A program made the position numbers and the translations under genes. A model generated the notes under the pieces. It was not told the DNA's origin and did no database searches. It worked only from the letters and a program-made list of their open reading frames with translations. 64,000 bases of DNA from Pectinatus sottacetonis (GTDB lineage: Bacteria; Bacillota; Negativicutes; Selenomonadales; Selenomonadaceae), in contig NZ_WIQK01000001.1 in the NCBI RefSeq assembly GCF_015732155.1, positions 940,001-1,004,000 on the forward strand. Direction: 5' to 3'. Positions within the stretch are counted from its first letter, which is position 1. The number at the start of each line of letters is the position of its first letter. This document shows positions 13,064 through 22,125 of the stretch, piece by piece.

Positions 13064-13855
13064 TTGAGTAAAATAATTGTCATTACATCTGGCAAGGGCG
13101 GTGTAGGTAAAACAACTGCTACTGCCAATATTGGTGCAGCACTTGCTGTTTTAGGGAAAAAAGTTGCCCTAATCGATACAGATACCGGTCTTAGAAATCT
13201 TGATTTAGTATTAGGTTTAGAAAATCATATCTGCTATACACTTATTGATATAGTAAAAAGTAAAATTTCTTATGATAAAGCGCTTATACGCCATCCTACA
13301 TATAAAAACCTATATCTTATTCCCACTTCGCAAAAATACGATAAATCAGCTTTAACTGGAAATGATCTTATTCGTATATGTCAATCAATGAAACCAGACT
13401 TTGATTATATACTTATTGATTGTCCTGCCGGTATTGAACAGGGTTTTAAAACAGCTATCGCCGCAGCTAATGCTGCAATAATCGTAACGACGCCGGAAAT
13501 GGCAGCCCTACGTGATGCTGACAAAATAGTTGGTGAATTAAATAGAGCTGAACTAAATGATATAACATTAATAATAAATCGTATCCGACCTAACATGATC
13601 CAGCGCAATGATATGCTTGATATTTCTGATATAAAGGAAATACTTGGTATTGATGTCATAGGTCAATTGCCGGATGAAGAAGCAATAATAAAATATACTA
13701 ACAAAGGGCAATCTGTCATTGAAGACAAAAATTCTTTGTCAGGAAAAATTTTTCGAAATATTGCCCTGCGGATATGCGGGCAAAACATTCCCATTATGAA
13801 TTTTTATAGCCAAACTACATTTTGGGGCAAATTAAAAAACTTATTCAAAAAATAA
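13064..13855 (+). CDS. minD: Septum site-determining protein MinD (orphan copy)
   Basis: This 263-residue ParA/MinD ATPase positions the division septum by recruiting MinC to the membrane. The deviant Walker A GKGGVGKTT is at residues 10-18. The switch segment DTDTGLRNLDLVLGLE is typical of MinD. A C-terminal amphipathic membrane-targeting helix (WGKLKNLFKK) is present. The start is TTG, 7 nt after a GGAGGA SD. No minC or minE is adjacent: downstream is a shared terminator and the convergent truA gene. A related ParA-type role is possible but less likely given the tail. Confidence 0.88.
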   Translation: MSKIIVITSGKGGVGKTTATANIGAALAVLGKKVALIDTDTGLRNLDLVLGLENHICYTLIDIVKSKISYDKALIRHPTYKNLYLIPTSQKYDKSALTGNDLIRICQSMKPDFDYILIDCPAGIEQGFKTAIAAANAAIIVTTPEMAALRDADKIVGELNRAELNDITLIINRIRPNMIQRNDMLDISDIKEILGIDVIGQLPDEEAIIKYTNKGQSVIEDKNSLSGKIFRNIALRICGQNIPIMNFYSQTTFWGKLKNLFKK

Positions 13856-14021
13856 TAATATATTTATTACAGCAATGGACATTACACATATAATATACCT
13901 ACTGCTTCCTCAAAATTCAATGCAGTAAAATGTACAAGTCCCGGAAAAGACACAATTATATTTTTAATTCATTTAGATAAACCCTTAAATTAAAATACTA
14001 CATTCAATTTAATAAATTAGT

Positions 14022-14061
14022 AAAAAAACTTACCGCATATCATAAAACGGTAAGTTTTTTA
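14022..14061. terminator. Bidirectional terminator between minD and truA
   Basis: The stem AAAAAACTTACCG / CGGTAAGTTTTTT (14023-14035 and 14048-14060) has A and T runs on both sides, so it can stop both minD (+) and truA (-) transcription. Confidence 0.85.
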
Positions 14062-14092
14062 TTACCTGCAAAAAATATTAAGTTACACAAAT

Positions 14093-14866
14093 TCAATAAT
14101 TAACATGCCATAATACCAGTCCCTGCGGTGGTGCGGTTCGGCCTGCCTTTGTTCTGTCTTTTCCTAATAAGACATCATTAAAAGCTGCTGGTGTAAGGCG
14201 ATTATTCCCAACTTTAACTACAGTACCTACAATATTCCGTACCATATGATATAAAAAGCCATCTCCCCAAAAACGAAAAATAAACATATCTCCATCCTGA
14301 ATACACTCTGCTTTATACAAATTACGGACCGGATTAACATTAGGAGCACTTCCTGATGCCTTGAATGCGGAAAAATCATGTCTGCCGACTATGTACTTTA
14401 AAGCCGCCTGCATTGGTTCAAGCTGTAAACCATACTGATAATGCCAGCTGTACCGGCACAAAAACGGATCGGAAATTGCATTATGATAAAGCTTGTAAAT
14501 GTAAATCTTGCTTTTTGCACTATGTAAAGCACTAAATTCGCGCTCAACCTCCTGTGCATCAGTTATTACAATATCTTTTGGCAGTAATCTATTCACTGCC
14601 CGCGGAATATTCGCCACCGGTATAGTACCATCAGAAAAAAAATTTATTACCTGCCCCCGGGCATGTACTCCGGCATCTGTTCTACCCGCCGCTGCCAATT
14701 CTATTCTATCACCAAAAACTGACGGCAGAATTTCTTCTAATACATTTTGCACAGCCACACAATTATTCTGGCGCTGAAATCCATGATAATTCGTTCCATC
14801 ATAAGCTACTGTCAACCTTATGTTACGCTGCCTTTTTTTCATTATTGCTTTATGTTCTGATTTCAT
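14093..14866 (-). CDS. truA: tRNA pseudouridine synthase A
   Basis: This 257-residue enzyme makes pseudouridine at tRNA positions 38-40. The catalytic aspartate lies in AAGRTDAGVHARGQV (about residues 57-71), and the N-terminal VAYDGTNYHGFQRQ is typical of TruA. Its position after ecfT matches the conserved ecfA-ecfT-truA order of Firmicutes; the gap to ecfT is 4 bp. The start is slightly uncertain: an internal ATG giving MKKRQRN exists but has no SD. Confidence 0.95.
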   Translation of the reverse strand: MKSEHKAIMKKRQRNIRLTVAYDGTNYHGFQRQNNCVAVQNVLEEILPSVFGDRIELAAAGRTDAGVHARGQVINFFSDGTIPVANIPRAVNRLLPKDIVITDAQEVEREFSALHSAKSKIYIYKLYHNAISDPFLCRYSWHYQYGLQLEPMQAALKYIVGRHDFSAFKASGSAPNVNPVRNLYKAECIQDGDMFIFRFWGDGFLYHMVRNIVGTVVKVGNNRLTPAAFNDVLLGKDRTKAGRTAPPQGLVLWHVNY

Positions 14867-14870
14867 ACCA

Positions 14871-15674
14871 CTAAATACCTTTTACCTTTAATACAGCCAA
14901 TATAACAATCATTATGCTGAAAAGACCTATCAATATATAATCAAGCCGTGTCAACTGCATCTCTTTCATTCGTGTACGCCCTTCCCCACCTCTATAGTAC
15001 CGAGCTTCCATGGCCAATGCTAATTCATCGGCGCGACGAAAAGCCCCCACAAAAAGAGGAATTAATATAGGCATAACAAAATGTATCCTGTTTATTATAC
15101 TTCCTGATGTAAAATCTGCTCCGCGTGATTTTTGTGCCTTTATAATTTTATCTGTTTCATTTATTAATGTAGGAATAAAACGCAGCGCAATCGTCATCAT
15201 CATAGAAAGCTCATGTGCTGGTACTCCTATAGCCTTAAACGGTCTCAGCAAGGCTTCCAGCGCATCAGTCAAGACCAGCGGTGATGTAGTGAAGGTAAGA
15301 ACTGACGCCAATAGTACCAATAACAATAATCGAATTGTTATAAACAGCCCCTCATAAATACCATTCCACGTAGCAGAAAAAAGCCATATTTTAAATACTT
15401 CTGGTCCAGTTCCACTAAATACATGTACTATAAAAGTAAATAAAACTATCCAAAACATCGGTTTTAGTGATTTTATATACATAATCAGCGGAATCTGTGA
15501 AATAAATACCAACCCCATACTTACCATTATAAGTATTACATAATCAAACTTACTATCAAATAAAAAAATACTTAGAATAAATACAAATAACATCAATATT
15601 TTTACTCTGGCATCCATCCTGTGAATAATTGAATCTGCCGGAAAGAACTGCCCAATCATTATATCACTCAGCAT
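14871..15674 (-). CDS. ecfT: Energy-coupling factor transporter transmembrane protein EcfT
   Basis: This roughly 267-residue membrane scaffold of ECF vitamin/metal transporters links the ATPases to exchangeable substrate-binding S components. It has several hydrophobic helices. The two cytoplasmic arginine motifs that contact the ATPases are visible (KSRGADF and MEARYYRG, about residues 175 and 220). I chose the ATG giving MLSDIMIGQFFP, which matches the usual EcfT N-terminus and follows an AGGAGG SD by 6 nt. It overlaps the end of ecfA by 11 bp. Confidence 0.93.
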   Translation of the reverse strand: MLSDIMIGQFFPADSIIHRMDARVKILMLFVFILSIFLFDSKFDYVILIMVSMGLVFISQIPLIMYIKSLKPMFWIVLFTFIVHVFSGTGPEVFKIWLFSATWNGIYEGLFITIRLLLLVLLASVLTFTTSPLVLTDALEALLRPFKAIGVPAHELSMMMTIALRFIPTLINETDKIIKAQKSRGADFTSGSIINRIHFVMPILIPLFVGAFRRADELALAMEARYYRGGEGRTRMKEMQLTRLDYILIGLFSIMIVILAVLKVKGI

Positions 15675-16545
15675 TTTTTCTCCTCCTGCTCCAGGATTTA
15701 TATATAGAATCAACAGCAGCAGTCAAATTTGTACAATCAGTTGCAACTGGTAATGCTTCATCATTTATTTTCTGCAGCAGCTGTGTCAAATGTGGTGGTC
15801 TTAACCCTGCTGCTGTCAGTATTTCCGTTTGCTTAAAAACATCTTTGGGCGCTCCATCAGCTACAATTACTCCATCATTTAAAACCACTATCCGCTCTGC
15901 CATACTCATTATATCATCCATGTTATGTGATACCATGATTACCGTGCAATCCCTTTTATTATAAAGTTTCTTAATATTTCCAAGCAAATCATGTTTTGCC
16001 CTGGGATCTAGTCCTGCTGTGGGTTCATCCAGTACAAGATACTTTGGTGCAAGAGCAATAATTCCTGCAATAGCAACACGCCGCATCTGGCCGCCGCTCA
16101 GGGAAAACGGGGATATATCTTTATATTTTTCATAGTCAAGATTGACAAACTGCATTGCTTTTTTTACTCTATTTTCTATTTCATTTTCCGCTAGCCCAAA
16201 ATTTTTCGGACCAAAAGCAATATCCGCTGCAATCGTTTCCTCAAACAGCTGCTGTTCCGGATATTGAAAAACCATACCGACAGACCTTCTGGCCTTTACA
16301 CTTTCCCTTCCCTTCCCATTTATATCTATTCCATCAACAGTGACCATGCCACTGTCTGGTTTAAGCAGCCCATTCAAATGCTGCATTAATGTTGACTTAC
16401 CTGAACCGGTATGCCCGGCTACTGCTATAAAACTTCCTTCATATATAGTCAATGAAATATTTTTTAAAGCATTTTTCTCATATGGAGTTTTCTTCATATA
16501 AACATGTGTAACATTTTTTATTTCAATAGCCACTAATCTCACCAT
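15664..16545 (-). CDS. Energy-coupling factor transporter ATPase (EcfA2-like)
   Basis: This 293-residue ABC ATPase powers ECF transporters with EcfT. It shows Walker A AGHTGSGKST (about residues 43-52), Q-loop FQYPEQQLFEETIA, signature LSGGQMRRVAIAG and Walker B YLVLDEPTAGLD. The AGHTGSGKSTLMQHLNGLLKP sequence is typical of EcfA2. Firmicutes usually encode ecfA1-ecfA2-ecfT-truA together, but here no second ATPase precedes this gene: 368 bp of non-coding DNA lie upstream. Either EcfA1 is encoded elsewhere or this protein works as a homodimer. Confidence 0.9.
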   Translation of the reverse strand: MVRLVAIEIKNVTHVYMKKTPYEKNALKNISLTIYEGSFIAVAGHTGSGKSTLMQHLNGLLKPDSGMVTVDGIDINGKGRESVKARRSVGMVFQYPEQQLFEETIAADIAFGPKNFGLAENEIENRVKKAMQFVNLDYEKYKDISPFSLSGGQMRRVAIAGIIALAPKYLVLDEPTAGLDPRAKHDLLGNIKKLYNKRDCTVIMVSHNMDDIMSMAERIVVLNDGVIVADGAPKDVFKQTEILTAAGLRPPHLTQLLQKINDEALPVATDCTNLTAAVDSIYKSWSRRRKNAE

Positions 16546-16572
16546 TTTTATTTTATTTTGCTGTAACTAATT

Positions 16573-16601
16573 ATTATACAACCTAAACATTGTTAATACA
16601 A
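16573..16601 (-). promoter_or_regulatory. Promoter of ecfA-ecfT-truA
   Basis: On the minus strand TTGTAT (16596-16601), 17 bp and TATAAT (16573-16578) lie about 28 bp upstream of the ecfA start codon. Confidence 0.55.
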
Positions 16602-16844
16602 TTAATATTGATGTTAACAATAAAGAATACTATTTTCTAAATTTTATCCAATTTTAAAAGCCTAGTCGGCGATAAATTTACGCCATATACTTTGTAATCA
16701 CTCTATATTACTCCTATCCTCTTTGTTAAGATAAACTGTTTATATTATTCTCTGTATTTTCTGCTTTTTTACTATTATATATCTCTATGTAAAAGGTTAT
16801 TAATCATATTATGCCAAAACTTTTTGTTTTTAGCCAGATTATAC

Positions 16845-16882
16845 TAAAAAAAACACTCAGCTGATTATAAACAACTGAGTGC
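16845..16882 (-). terminator. Terminator of the phosphohexomutase gene
   Basis: On the minus strand the stem CACTCAG / CTGAGTG (16875-16881 with 16854-16860) is followed by eight T residues, about 32 bp after the stop codon. Confidence 0.85.
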
Positions 16883-16913
16883 ATACTATAAATTAACAGT
16901 AAATTACCAATGT

Positions 16914-18431
16914 TCATTTTTTTAATACACTAACGTCCAACCTGGAAAAATCAGTAAGAAGTTCTCTAACTGCTGTAGTTATTTTATCACAATCCCCTAT
17001 TCCATTACCTTCTATATTAAGCGGCATTTTAGGGTCATGCAATGACTGTCGCAATAATGCCCAGCCATTTATATTTCCCGTAAATGATAAACGTACTCCC
17101 TCATAAGACGGCTCTACTACTGTATAGCCCTTCCGCCTGGCCCGTTCCGCAAAAGCTTCAAGAACTTTTCCCCCATATTCTTTAAAATCTTCTCCGTTTA
17201 TTGACATGCGGTACTCAACCTCTTCAAATACAGGCTGAAGTTTCTCTATAAGACTTTCTAATGATTTATTTTCTTTTTTTGCTATAGTCGCTGCAATTAA
17301 AAGTTTAACTGCCAGATAGGCTCCATCATCAAGATAATAATTTTCTTTCAATGCTCCATGCCCACTTGTTTCTATTGCTAATGGAGAAACTTCTCCTTTA
17401 GCATTAAGTCTTTTACATTCATTTATAACATTTTTATAGCCTCGCATATACCGATGGTGTTTCAAATGTAATTCATTTTCCAAAAAAGCTGTTAATTTAT
17501 CAGAGGTAACCGAATCAGTAACAATTGTTGAACATGGATAATCCGGTGCCAAGATTGCTGCCATCATTGCAATAAGAGTATCACGGGCAATTTCCCGTCC
17601 GTCAGAAAGCACGGCTGACATTCTATCAACATCAGTATCAAAAATAAGCCCCAAATCTGCTTTATTTTCAACAACGGCCGTCCGCAAGGCCTCCATAGCC
17701 TGCTTATTTTCTGGATTAGGTATATGATTAGGGAACCATCCATCAGGTTCTAAAAACTGGCTACCGGAAATATCAGCCCCCAGCTGCCCCAATACTTTTT
17801 CGACAAAAAAACCTCCGGCCCCATTACCAGCATCAACGACTACATGCAATCCTTTAAGCGGATGATAAAATTCAGTCGAATTTATTCCCTTGCGTATTTT
17901 TTCACAAAGATCCTGCGCATAAATATTGATAATATCACACTTTTTTACTTTATCAATGTTTTCTTCTGTATATCTGGTTTCTGCTGCTATATTTAACACA
18001 TCTGTTAAATCTTTTTTTTCCATTCCACCATCAATTGTAAAAAATTTCAGACCATTGCGATTATATGGCAAATGACTTGCTGTTATCATTATTGAACCAT
18101 CATATTTAGTCTCTTCGTACACCAATGACATATACATTGAAGGTGTTGTAGCCAATCCACAGTCATATGCATCAGCTCCACTGCCCAAAATTGCTTTTAA
18201 CACCTGCTTTTTCAACCGTTCTGCTGACAAACGTGAATCATGCCCAACAGCAATCTTTATGTCTTCAACAGGCTTTTCTAATTTATTTACCAGCCATTTT
18301 ACAAAAGCTGCCGCTATTGTATTAGCATATAAATTAGTTAAAGTAACCGGTTCTCCTTCTACACCTTCTATTGCCACACCACGAACATCACTGCCATTTT
18401 GCAGTTTTAATATAGTCTTATCCTCTGACAT
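16914..18431 (-). CDS. Phosphomannomutase/phosphoglucomutase (alpha-D-phosphohexomutase)
   Basis: This roughly 505-residue cytoplasmic enzyme interconverts hexose 1- and 6-phosphates. The catalytic serine loop TASHLPYNRNG (about residues 117-127), metal-binding DTDVDR, sugar-binding ETSGHGA and C-terminal phosphate-binding loop EPSYEGVRLSF are all present. I placed the start at the ATG giving MSEDKTIL because it follows a GGAAGGA SD; an ATG 30 bp upstream lacks one. Its substrate (mannose or glucose) cannot be told from sequence. A terminator separates it from the rpiB operon upstream. Confidence 0.9.
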   Translation of the reverse strand: MSEDKTILKLQNGSDVRGVAIEGVEGEPVTLTNLYANTIAAAFVKWLVNKLEKPVEDIKIAVGHDSRLSAERLKKQVLKAILGSGADAYDCGLATTPSMYMSLVYEETKYDGSIMITASHLPYNRNGLKFFTIDGGMEKKDLTDVLNIAAETRYTEENIDKVKKCDIINIYAQDLCEKIRKGINSTEFYHPLKGLHVVVDAGNGAGGFFVEKVLGQLGADISGSQFLEPDGWFPNHIPNPENKQAMEALRTAVVENKADLGLIFDTDVDRMSAVLSDGREIARDTLIAMMAAILAPDYPCSTIVTDSVTSDKLTAFLENELHLKHHRYMRGYKNVINECKRLNAKGEVSPLAIETSGHGALKENYYLDDGAYLAVKLLIAATIAKKENKSLESLIEKLQPVFEEVEYRMSINGEDFKEYGGKVLEAFAERARRKGYTVVEPSYEGVRLSFTGNINGWALLRQSLHDPKMPLNIEGNGIGDCDKITTAVRELLTDFSRLDVSVLKK

Positions 18432-18521
18432 AAAACCATTCCTTCCATTTTTTACTGCCATTTTAAAATACTCTATTAAAATTAAACCACATTAAACATA
18501 GAAAATTCAATACCTTTTAAT

Positions 18522-18567
18522 AAAAAAGAACGTAAAACATGACACTATTTTGCCTAATTTTACGTTC
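18522..18567 (-). terminator. Terminator of the transketolase-rpiB operon
   Basis: On the minus strand the stem GAACGTAAAA / TTTTACGTTC (18558-18567 with 18528-18537) is followed by TTTTTT, shortly after the rpiB stop codon. Confidence 0.85.
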
Positions 18568-18591
18568 ATTTTCATAGCATTGTTAATTGTA

Positions 18592-19062
18592 TTATAATTT
18601 TTTCATTGCTGCTTTTATATGGCTTTGTTCTAATTCATTAATACGCTGCACTTTTGGCTGTGATCTTGACTGTTCTGAAAATTCACATTCTAACCATATA
18701 TCCAACAGCGATTTTGCCAATTCCATACCTATAACTCGTTCTCCCATACATATTATCTGAGCATTATTACTTTTTCGGCTGCGTTCTGCCGAAAAAGAAT
18801 CGTGGCACACAGCCGCACGAACTCCTGGTACTTTATTAGCGCAAATACACATTCCCAATCCTGTGCCACATACTAATACTGCTCGCTTATATTTTCCCCT
18901 GGCAACAGCATCAGCAACTTTATAAGCAACATCAGGATAAAGTATTTTTTCTCCCTTGTCGGCACCAAAATCGTCAACTTCATATCCTTTTTCTTCCAAA
19001 TGTTTTTTCAAAACCATTTTTAAATTATATGCTGCTTCATCGCAACCAATGGCTATTTTCAT
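18592..19062 (-). CDS. rpiB: Ribose-5-phosphate isomerase B
   Basis: This roughly 156-residue RpiB/LacAB-family isomerase converts ribose 5-phosphate and ribulose 5-phosphate. It shows AIGCDEAAYNLK at the N-terminus, the catalytic-cysteine loop LVCGTGLGMCICANKVPGVRAA (two parts of the same active site, about residues 65-85) and the downstream RSRKSNNAQIICMGERVIG segment. I chose the ATG after GAGGAGTGATTATA; a GTG 9 bp upstream is possible. It follows the split transketolase genes by 34 bp, which fits a pentose-phosphate operon. Allose-6-phosphate isomerase is a less likely alternative. Confidence 0.92.
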   Translation of the reverse strand: MKIAIGCDEAAYNLKMVLKKHLEEKGYEVDDFGADKGEKILYPDVAYKVADAVARGKYKRAVLVCGTGLGMCICANKVPGVRAAVCHDSFSAERSRKSNNAQIICMGERVIGMELAKSLLDIWLECEFSEQSRSQPKVQRINELEQSHIKAAMKKL

Positions 19063-19096
19063 TATAATCACTCCTCGTATAATAAATCCACTAAAT

Positions 19097-20038
19097 CTAT
19101 TTTTTCAAATATTCACTTACTTTTTTTTCTATTCCTGCAGCATCAAGACCAAATTCATGTAAAAGTGCTATTGCTGGACCAGAATGACCAAAACAATCAT
19201 TTATACCAAGGCGTAAGACTGGTACAGGATAACTTTCTGTAAGAACTTCTGTTACAGCTCCTCCCAGTCCACCAATTATTGAATGTTCTTCTATAGTTAT
19301 AATTTTGCCAGTTTTTTTAGCAGCTTCAATAATAAGCTTCCTATCTATAGGTTTTATTGTATGAATGTTTATAACACCAACAGCAATATTTTTTTTCGCC
19401 ATTTTTTCAGCTGCTGCTAAAGCCGCTCCTACACAAAGACCCGTAGCAATAATTGTTGCATCATGGCCTTCACGCAAAATTACCCCCTTGCCTAACTCAA
19501 ATTTATAATCTGCTTTATTATTTATAACAGGTATTGCTAATCTGCCAAACCGCATATAAACAGGACCATTATAATTATATGCCGCCTTCACTGCTGCCCT
19601 CGCCTCTATATCATCTGCCGGATTGATAATCACCATTCCTGGTATAGTACGCATCAATGCAATATCTTCATTACATTGATGCGTAGCTCCATCTTCACCT
19701 ACTGAAATTCCAGCATGAGTAGCACCTATTTTAACATTGAGATGTGGATATCCTATTGAATTTCTTACTTGTTCAAAAGCACGGCCTGCGGCAAACATGG
19801 CAAAAGAACTTACAAATGGTACCAGCCCTGTAGTAGCAATTCCCGCAGCAATTCCCATCATATTACACTCAGCTATACCACAGTCATAATGACGTTCTGG
19901 AAAAGCTTTTTTAAAAATAACTGTTTTTGTGGCAGCTGCTAAATCAGCATCAAGTACAATTATATTATCATGTTCTTTATATAATTCCACCAGTGCATTT
20001 CCATAACTTTCTCTCGTAGCTATTTTAGTTACTGTCAT
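19097..20038 (-). CDS. Transketolase, C-terminal subunit
   Basis: This 313-residue half of a split transketolase carries the pyrimidine-binding and C-terminal domains. The motif ECNMMGIAAGIATTG contains the glutamate that activates thiamine diphosphate. GATHAGISVGEDGATHQ and the EEHSIIGGLGG segment are typical. It overlaps the N-terminal subunit gene as ATGA with a GGGGAGG SD, so the halves are translationally coupled. The enzyme moves two-carbon units between sugar phosphates. DXP-synthase-like paralogues also look like this, but the pairing with rpiB and rpe favours transketolase. Confidence 0.93.
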   Translation of the reverse strand: MTVTKIATRESYGNALVELYKEHDNIIVLDADLAAATKTVIFKKAFPERHYDCGIAECNMMGIAAGIATTGLVPFVSSFAMFAAGRAFEQVRNSIGYPHLNVKIGATHAGISVGEDGATHQCNEDIALMRTIPGMVIINPADDIEARAAVKAAYNYNGPVYMRFGRLAIPVINNKADYKFELGKGVILREGHDATIIATGLCVGAALAAAEKMAKKNIAVGVINIHTIKPIDRKLIIEAAKKTGKIITIEEHSIIGGLGGAVTEVLTESYPVPVLRLGINDCFGHSGPAIALLHEFGLDAAGIEKKVSEYLKK

Positions 20039-20865
20039 ACCAGCGCCTCCCCATTTTTTTCTAATTCAGTCATTGCTTGTTTATATTCATCTTCATTAGG
20101 TGCTTTCCCATGCCAGCCAACGATATTTTCCATAAAAGAAACACCTTTTCCTTTTACACTTTTCGCTACAATTGCAGTTGGATATTGCTTTATCGTTCTA
20201 GCTTCTTTAAAAGCAGCTCTTATTTCATTAAAGTCATGGGCATTGATGTTTATCACGTGAAAATTAAAAGCTTCCAGCTTTTTATCGATCGGATAAGGAG
20301 AACAAATTTCAGCCACACTGCCATCTATCTGCAAATTATTATTATCGATTATTACTGTTAAATTATCCAACGCATGGCTGCCGGCAAACATGGCCGCCTC
20401 CCAAACCTGACCTTCCTGCAGTTCACCATCTCCCAGCATTGCGTATACACGAAAATCCTTATGCTGCACTTTAGCTGACAATGCCATTCCCACAGCAGCA
20501 GATATTCCTTGTCCCAAAGAACCTGATGACATATCAACACCAGGAGTATGTTTCATATCAGGGTGACCTTGTAAATAAGAATCAATATGACGCAGAGTTT
20601 TTAAATCGTCAACAGGAATATAGCCTTTTAATGCTAATACTGAATAAAGAGCTGGTGCAGCATGGCCCTTCGATAAAACAAATCTATCACGATTTTCATC
20701 TCCAGCTCTTTGTGAATCCACATTCATTTCCTCAAAGTAAAGATAAGTTAAAATATCAGCTGCGGATAATGATCCGCCCGGATGTCCTGACTTAGCATAA
20801 AAAGTTGCTGTTATTACATTTTTGCGCAACTCATTAGCAATTTTTTTTAAATCTAAATTATCCAT
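20035..20865 (-). CDS. Transketolase, N-terminal subunit
   Basis: This 276-residue half carries the diphosphate-binding domain of transketolase. It shows SGHPGGSLSAADILTYLY (about residues 25-42), GSLGQGISAAVGMA and the Mg/ThDP motif GDGELQEGQVWEA with the IIDNNNLQIDG end. A GGAGG SD precedes the ATG by 6 nt. It is the first gene of the operon tkt-N, tkt-C, rpiB and diverges from a DeoR-type regulator gene. Confidence 0.94.
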   Translation of the reverse strand: MDNLDLKKIANELRKNVITATFYAKSGHPGGSLSAADILTYLYFEEMNVDSQRAGDENRDRFVLSKGHAAPALYSVLALKGYIPVDDLKTLRHIDSYLQGHPDMKHTPGVDMSSGSLGQGISAAVGMALSAKVQHKDFRVYAMLGDGELQEGQVWEAAMFAGSHALDNLTVIIDNNNLQIDGSVAEICSPYPIDKKLEAFNFHVININAHDFNEIRAAFKEARTIKQYPTAIVAKSVKGKGVSFMENIVGWHGKAPNEDEYKQAMTELEKNGEALV

Positions 20866-21312
20866 TAAGAGCCTCCTCTAAATACCTGCCAGCCAAACTG
20901 GTTATAAATATTTATCATTATCTGTAGAACAACTACAGTAAACACCATATAACAACAATATTTTTATATCCCCATTAAATATAAACTATAAAATTAACTA
21001 TTAATTATCCATTAAACATAGATAATTATTGTTATGCTTTGTTTTAATTGCTGTTTAGTTATTATTAATTACTTTTAATATATTTTAAGTTTTATTTATT
21101 TTTTATTATAGCAAATTTTTTTCTTTTTTCAAGTGTTTATAATCATTATTTTTTTCTTATAAATATTATTTATTTTCTTTTAGTTTTTTTTATATATTAT
21201 TTTTATGTTTTTTCTTTCTTTTATTATCGATAATAATCAGCTGAGATTGTCAAAGTTTCTTTTGTGCTATATAATGTAAAAAAGAATTGCATTTTATGAA
21301 GGAGGGTATGCT
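20866..21312. promoter_or_regulatory. Divergent control region of the transketolase operon and the deoR-type gene
   Basis: This AT-rich region contains no gene. Candidate operators are CTGTAG-N5-CTACAG (20922-20938), about 60 bp before the transketolase start, and the 16-bp perfect palindrome TTATTATC/GATAATAA (21221-21236) just upstream of the regulator promoter. Binding of the DeoR-type protein to either is inference. Confidence 0.4.
21247..21275 (+). promoter_or_regulatory. Promoter of the DeoR-type regulator gene
   Basis: TTGTCA (21247-21252), 17 bp and a perfect TATAAT (21270-21275) lie about 38 bp before the start codon, which has a GGAGGG SD. Confidence 0.75.
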
Positions 21313-22125
21313 ATGTTTGCAATAGAACGGCAAAATATCATACTAGAACATATAAAGGAACACGGAAAAATTACTACCCAACAAATTTGTGAAAAATTTT
21401 CTGTATCAGCAACCACTGCCAGAAATGATATGAAAGAGCTAGAAGAAAAACAACTCATAACTAGAACACATGGTGGAGCTACGTTAGGAGAAAGTCAGTT
21501 AAAAAATTCCACCAATAGTAATCTAACTTTTTCTGTATCTGAGTCTGAAGATAATAGTTACAGTTTTCTTTTCCGCAAAAAAAAATGTATTGAGGCTAAA
21601 AAACACATTGCAGAAAAAGCCCTATCATTTATAACTGACCGAGGTTCCGTCTATCTTGATTCAGGAACAACTTCATTAGCCATAGCGGAAAAACTTGTCG
21701 CTATAAAAAAGAAACTAATAGTAATAACACATGGTATCCACATAATGTCGGCATTAATAAAGAATCCTGATATAACTGTAATCTTTGTCGGCGGAATAGT
21801 AGGTAAAGATGCTGCTTATATTGAAGGTACTTTAGGTGCTGGTATATTTGACAACCTGATAATTGATATCGCCTTTCTATCTGGGTATGGATTAACAATG
21901 AAATCTGGGCTTACTGACTTTAACCCTTATGAAGTAGAATTAAAACGCCTTGTTGTAAAACATTCCCACAAAATAATTGCCCTGGCTGATGCTTCAAAGT
22001 TTGATATCATATCCACTGCCAGTTTTTGTCCTACAGAAAATATCGACACAATAATTACTGACCCCAGTGTTTCGCCTGATGTATTAAAAGAATACCAAAA
22101 TAAAAATATTAATATCGTATATTAA
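21313..22125 (+). CDS. DeoR/GlpR-family transcriptional regulator
   Basis: This 270-residue protein has an N-terminal DeoR winged helix-turn-helix (residues about 3-57, with ILEHIKEHGKITTQQICEKFSVSATTARNDMKEL) followed by the typical RTHGGAT junction. The C-terminal DeoRC sugar-phosphate sensor domain has YLDSGTTSLAIAEKL and the VGGIVGKDA loop. Such regulators usually repress sugar catabolic genes and respond to a phosphorylated sugar. Divergence from the split transketolase operon suggests it controls that operon, with a pentose or related sugar phosphate as effector. Confidence 0.88.
   Translation: MFAIERQNIILEHIKEHGKITTQQICEKFSVSATTARNDMKELEEKQLITRTHGGATLGESQLKNSTNSNLTFSVSESEDNSYSFLFRKKKCIEAKKHIAEKALSFITDRGSVYLDSGTTSLAIAEKLVAIKKKLIVITHGIHIMSALIKNPDITVIFVGGIVGKDAAYIEGTLGAGIFDNLIIDIAFLSGYGLTMKSGLTDFNPYEVELKRLVVKHSHKIIALADASKFDIISTASFCPTENIDTIITDPSVSPDVLKEYQNKNINIVY

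Larger units (their letters stand above)
16546..16913. other. Intergenic region upstream of ecfA
   Basis: This holds the ecfA promoter candidate and the terminator of the downstream-facing phosphohexomutase gene, both listed separately. I see no coding potential and no recognisable riboswitch in the remaining AT-rich sequence. Confidence 0.6.
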
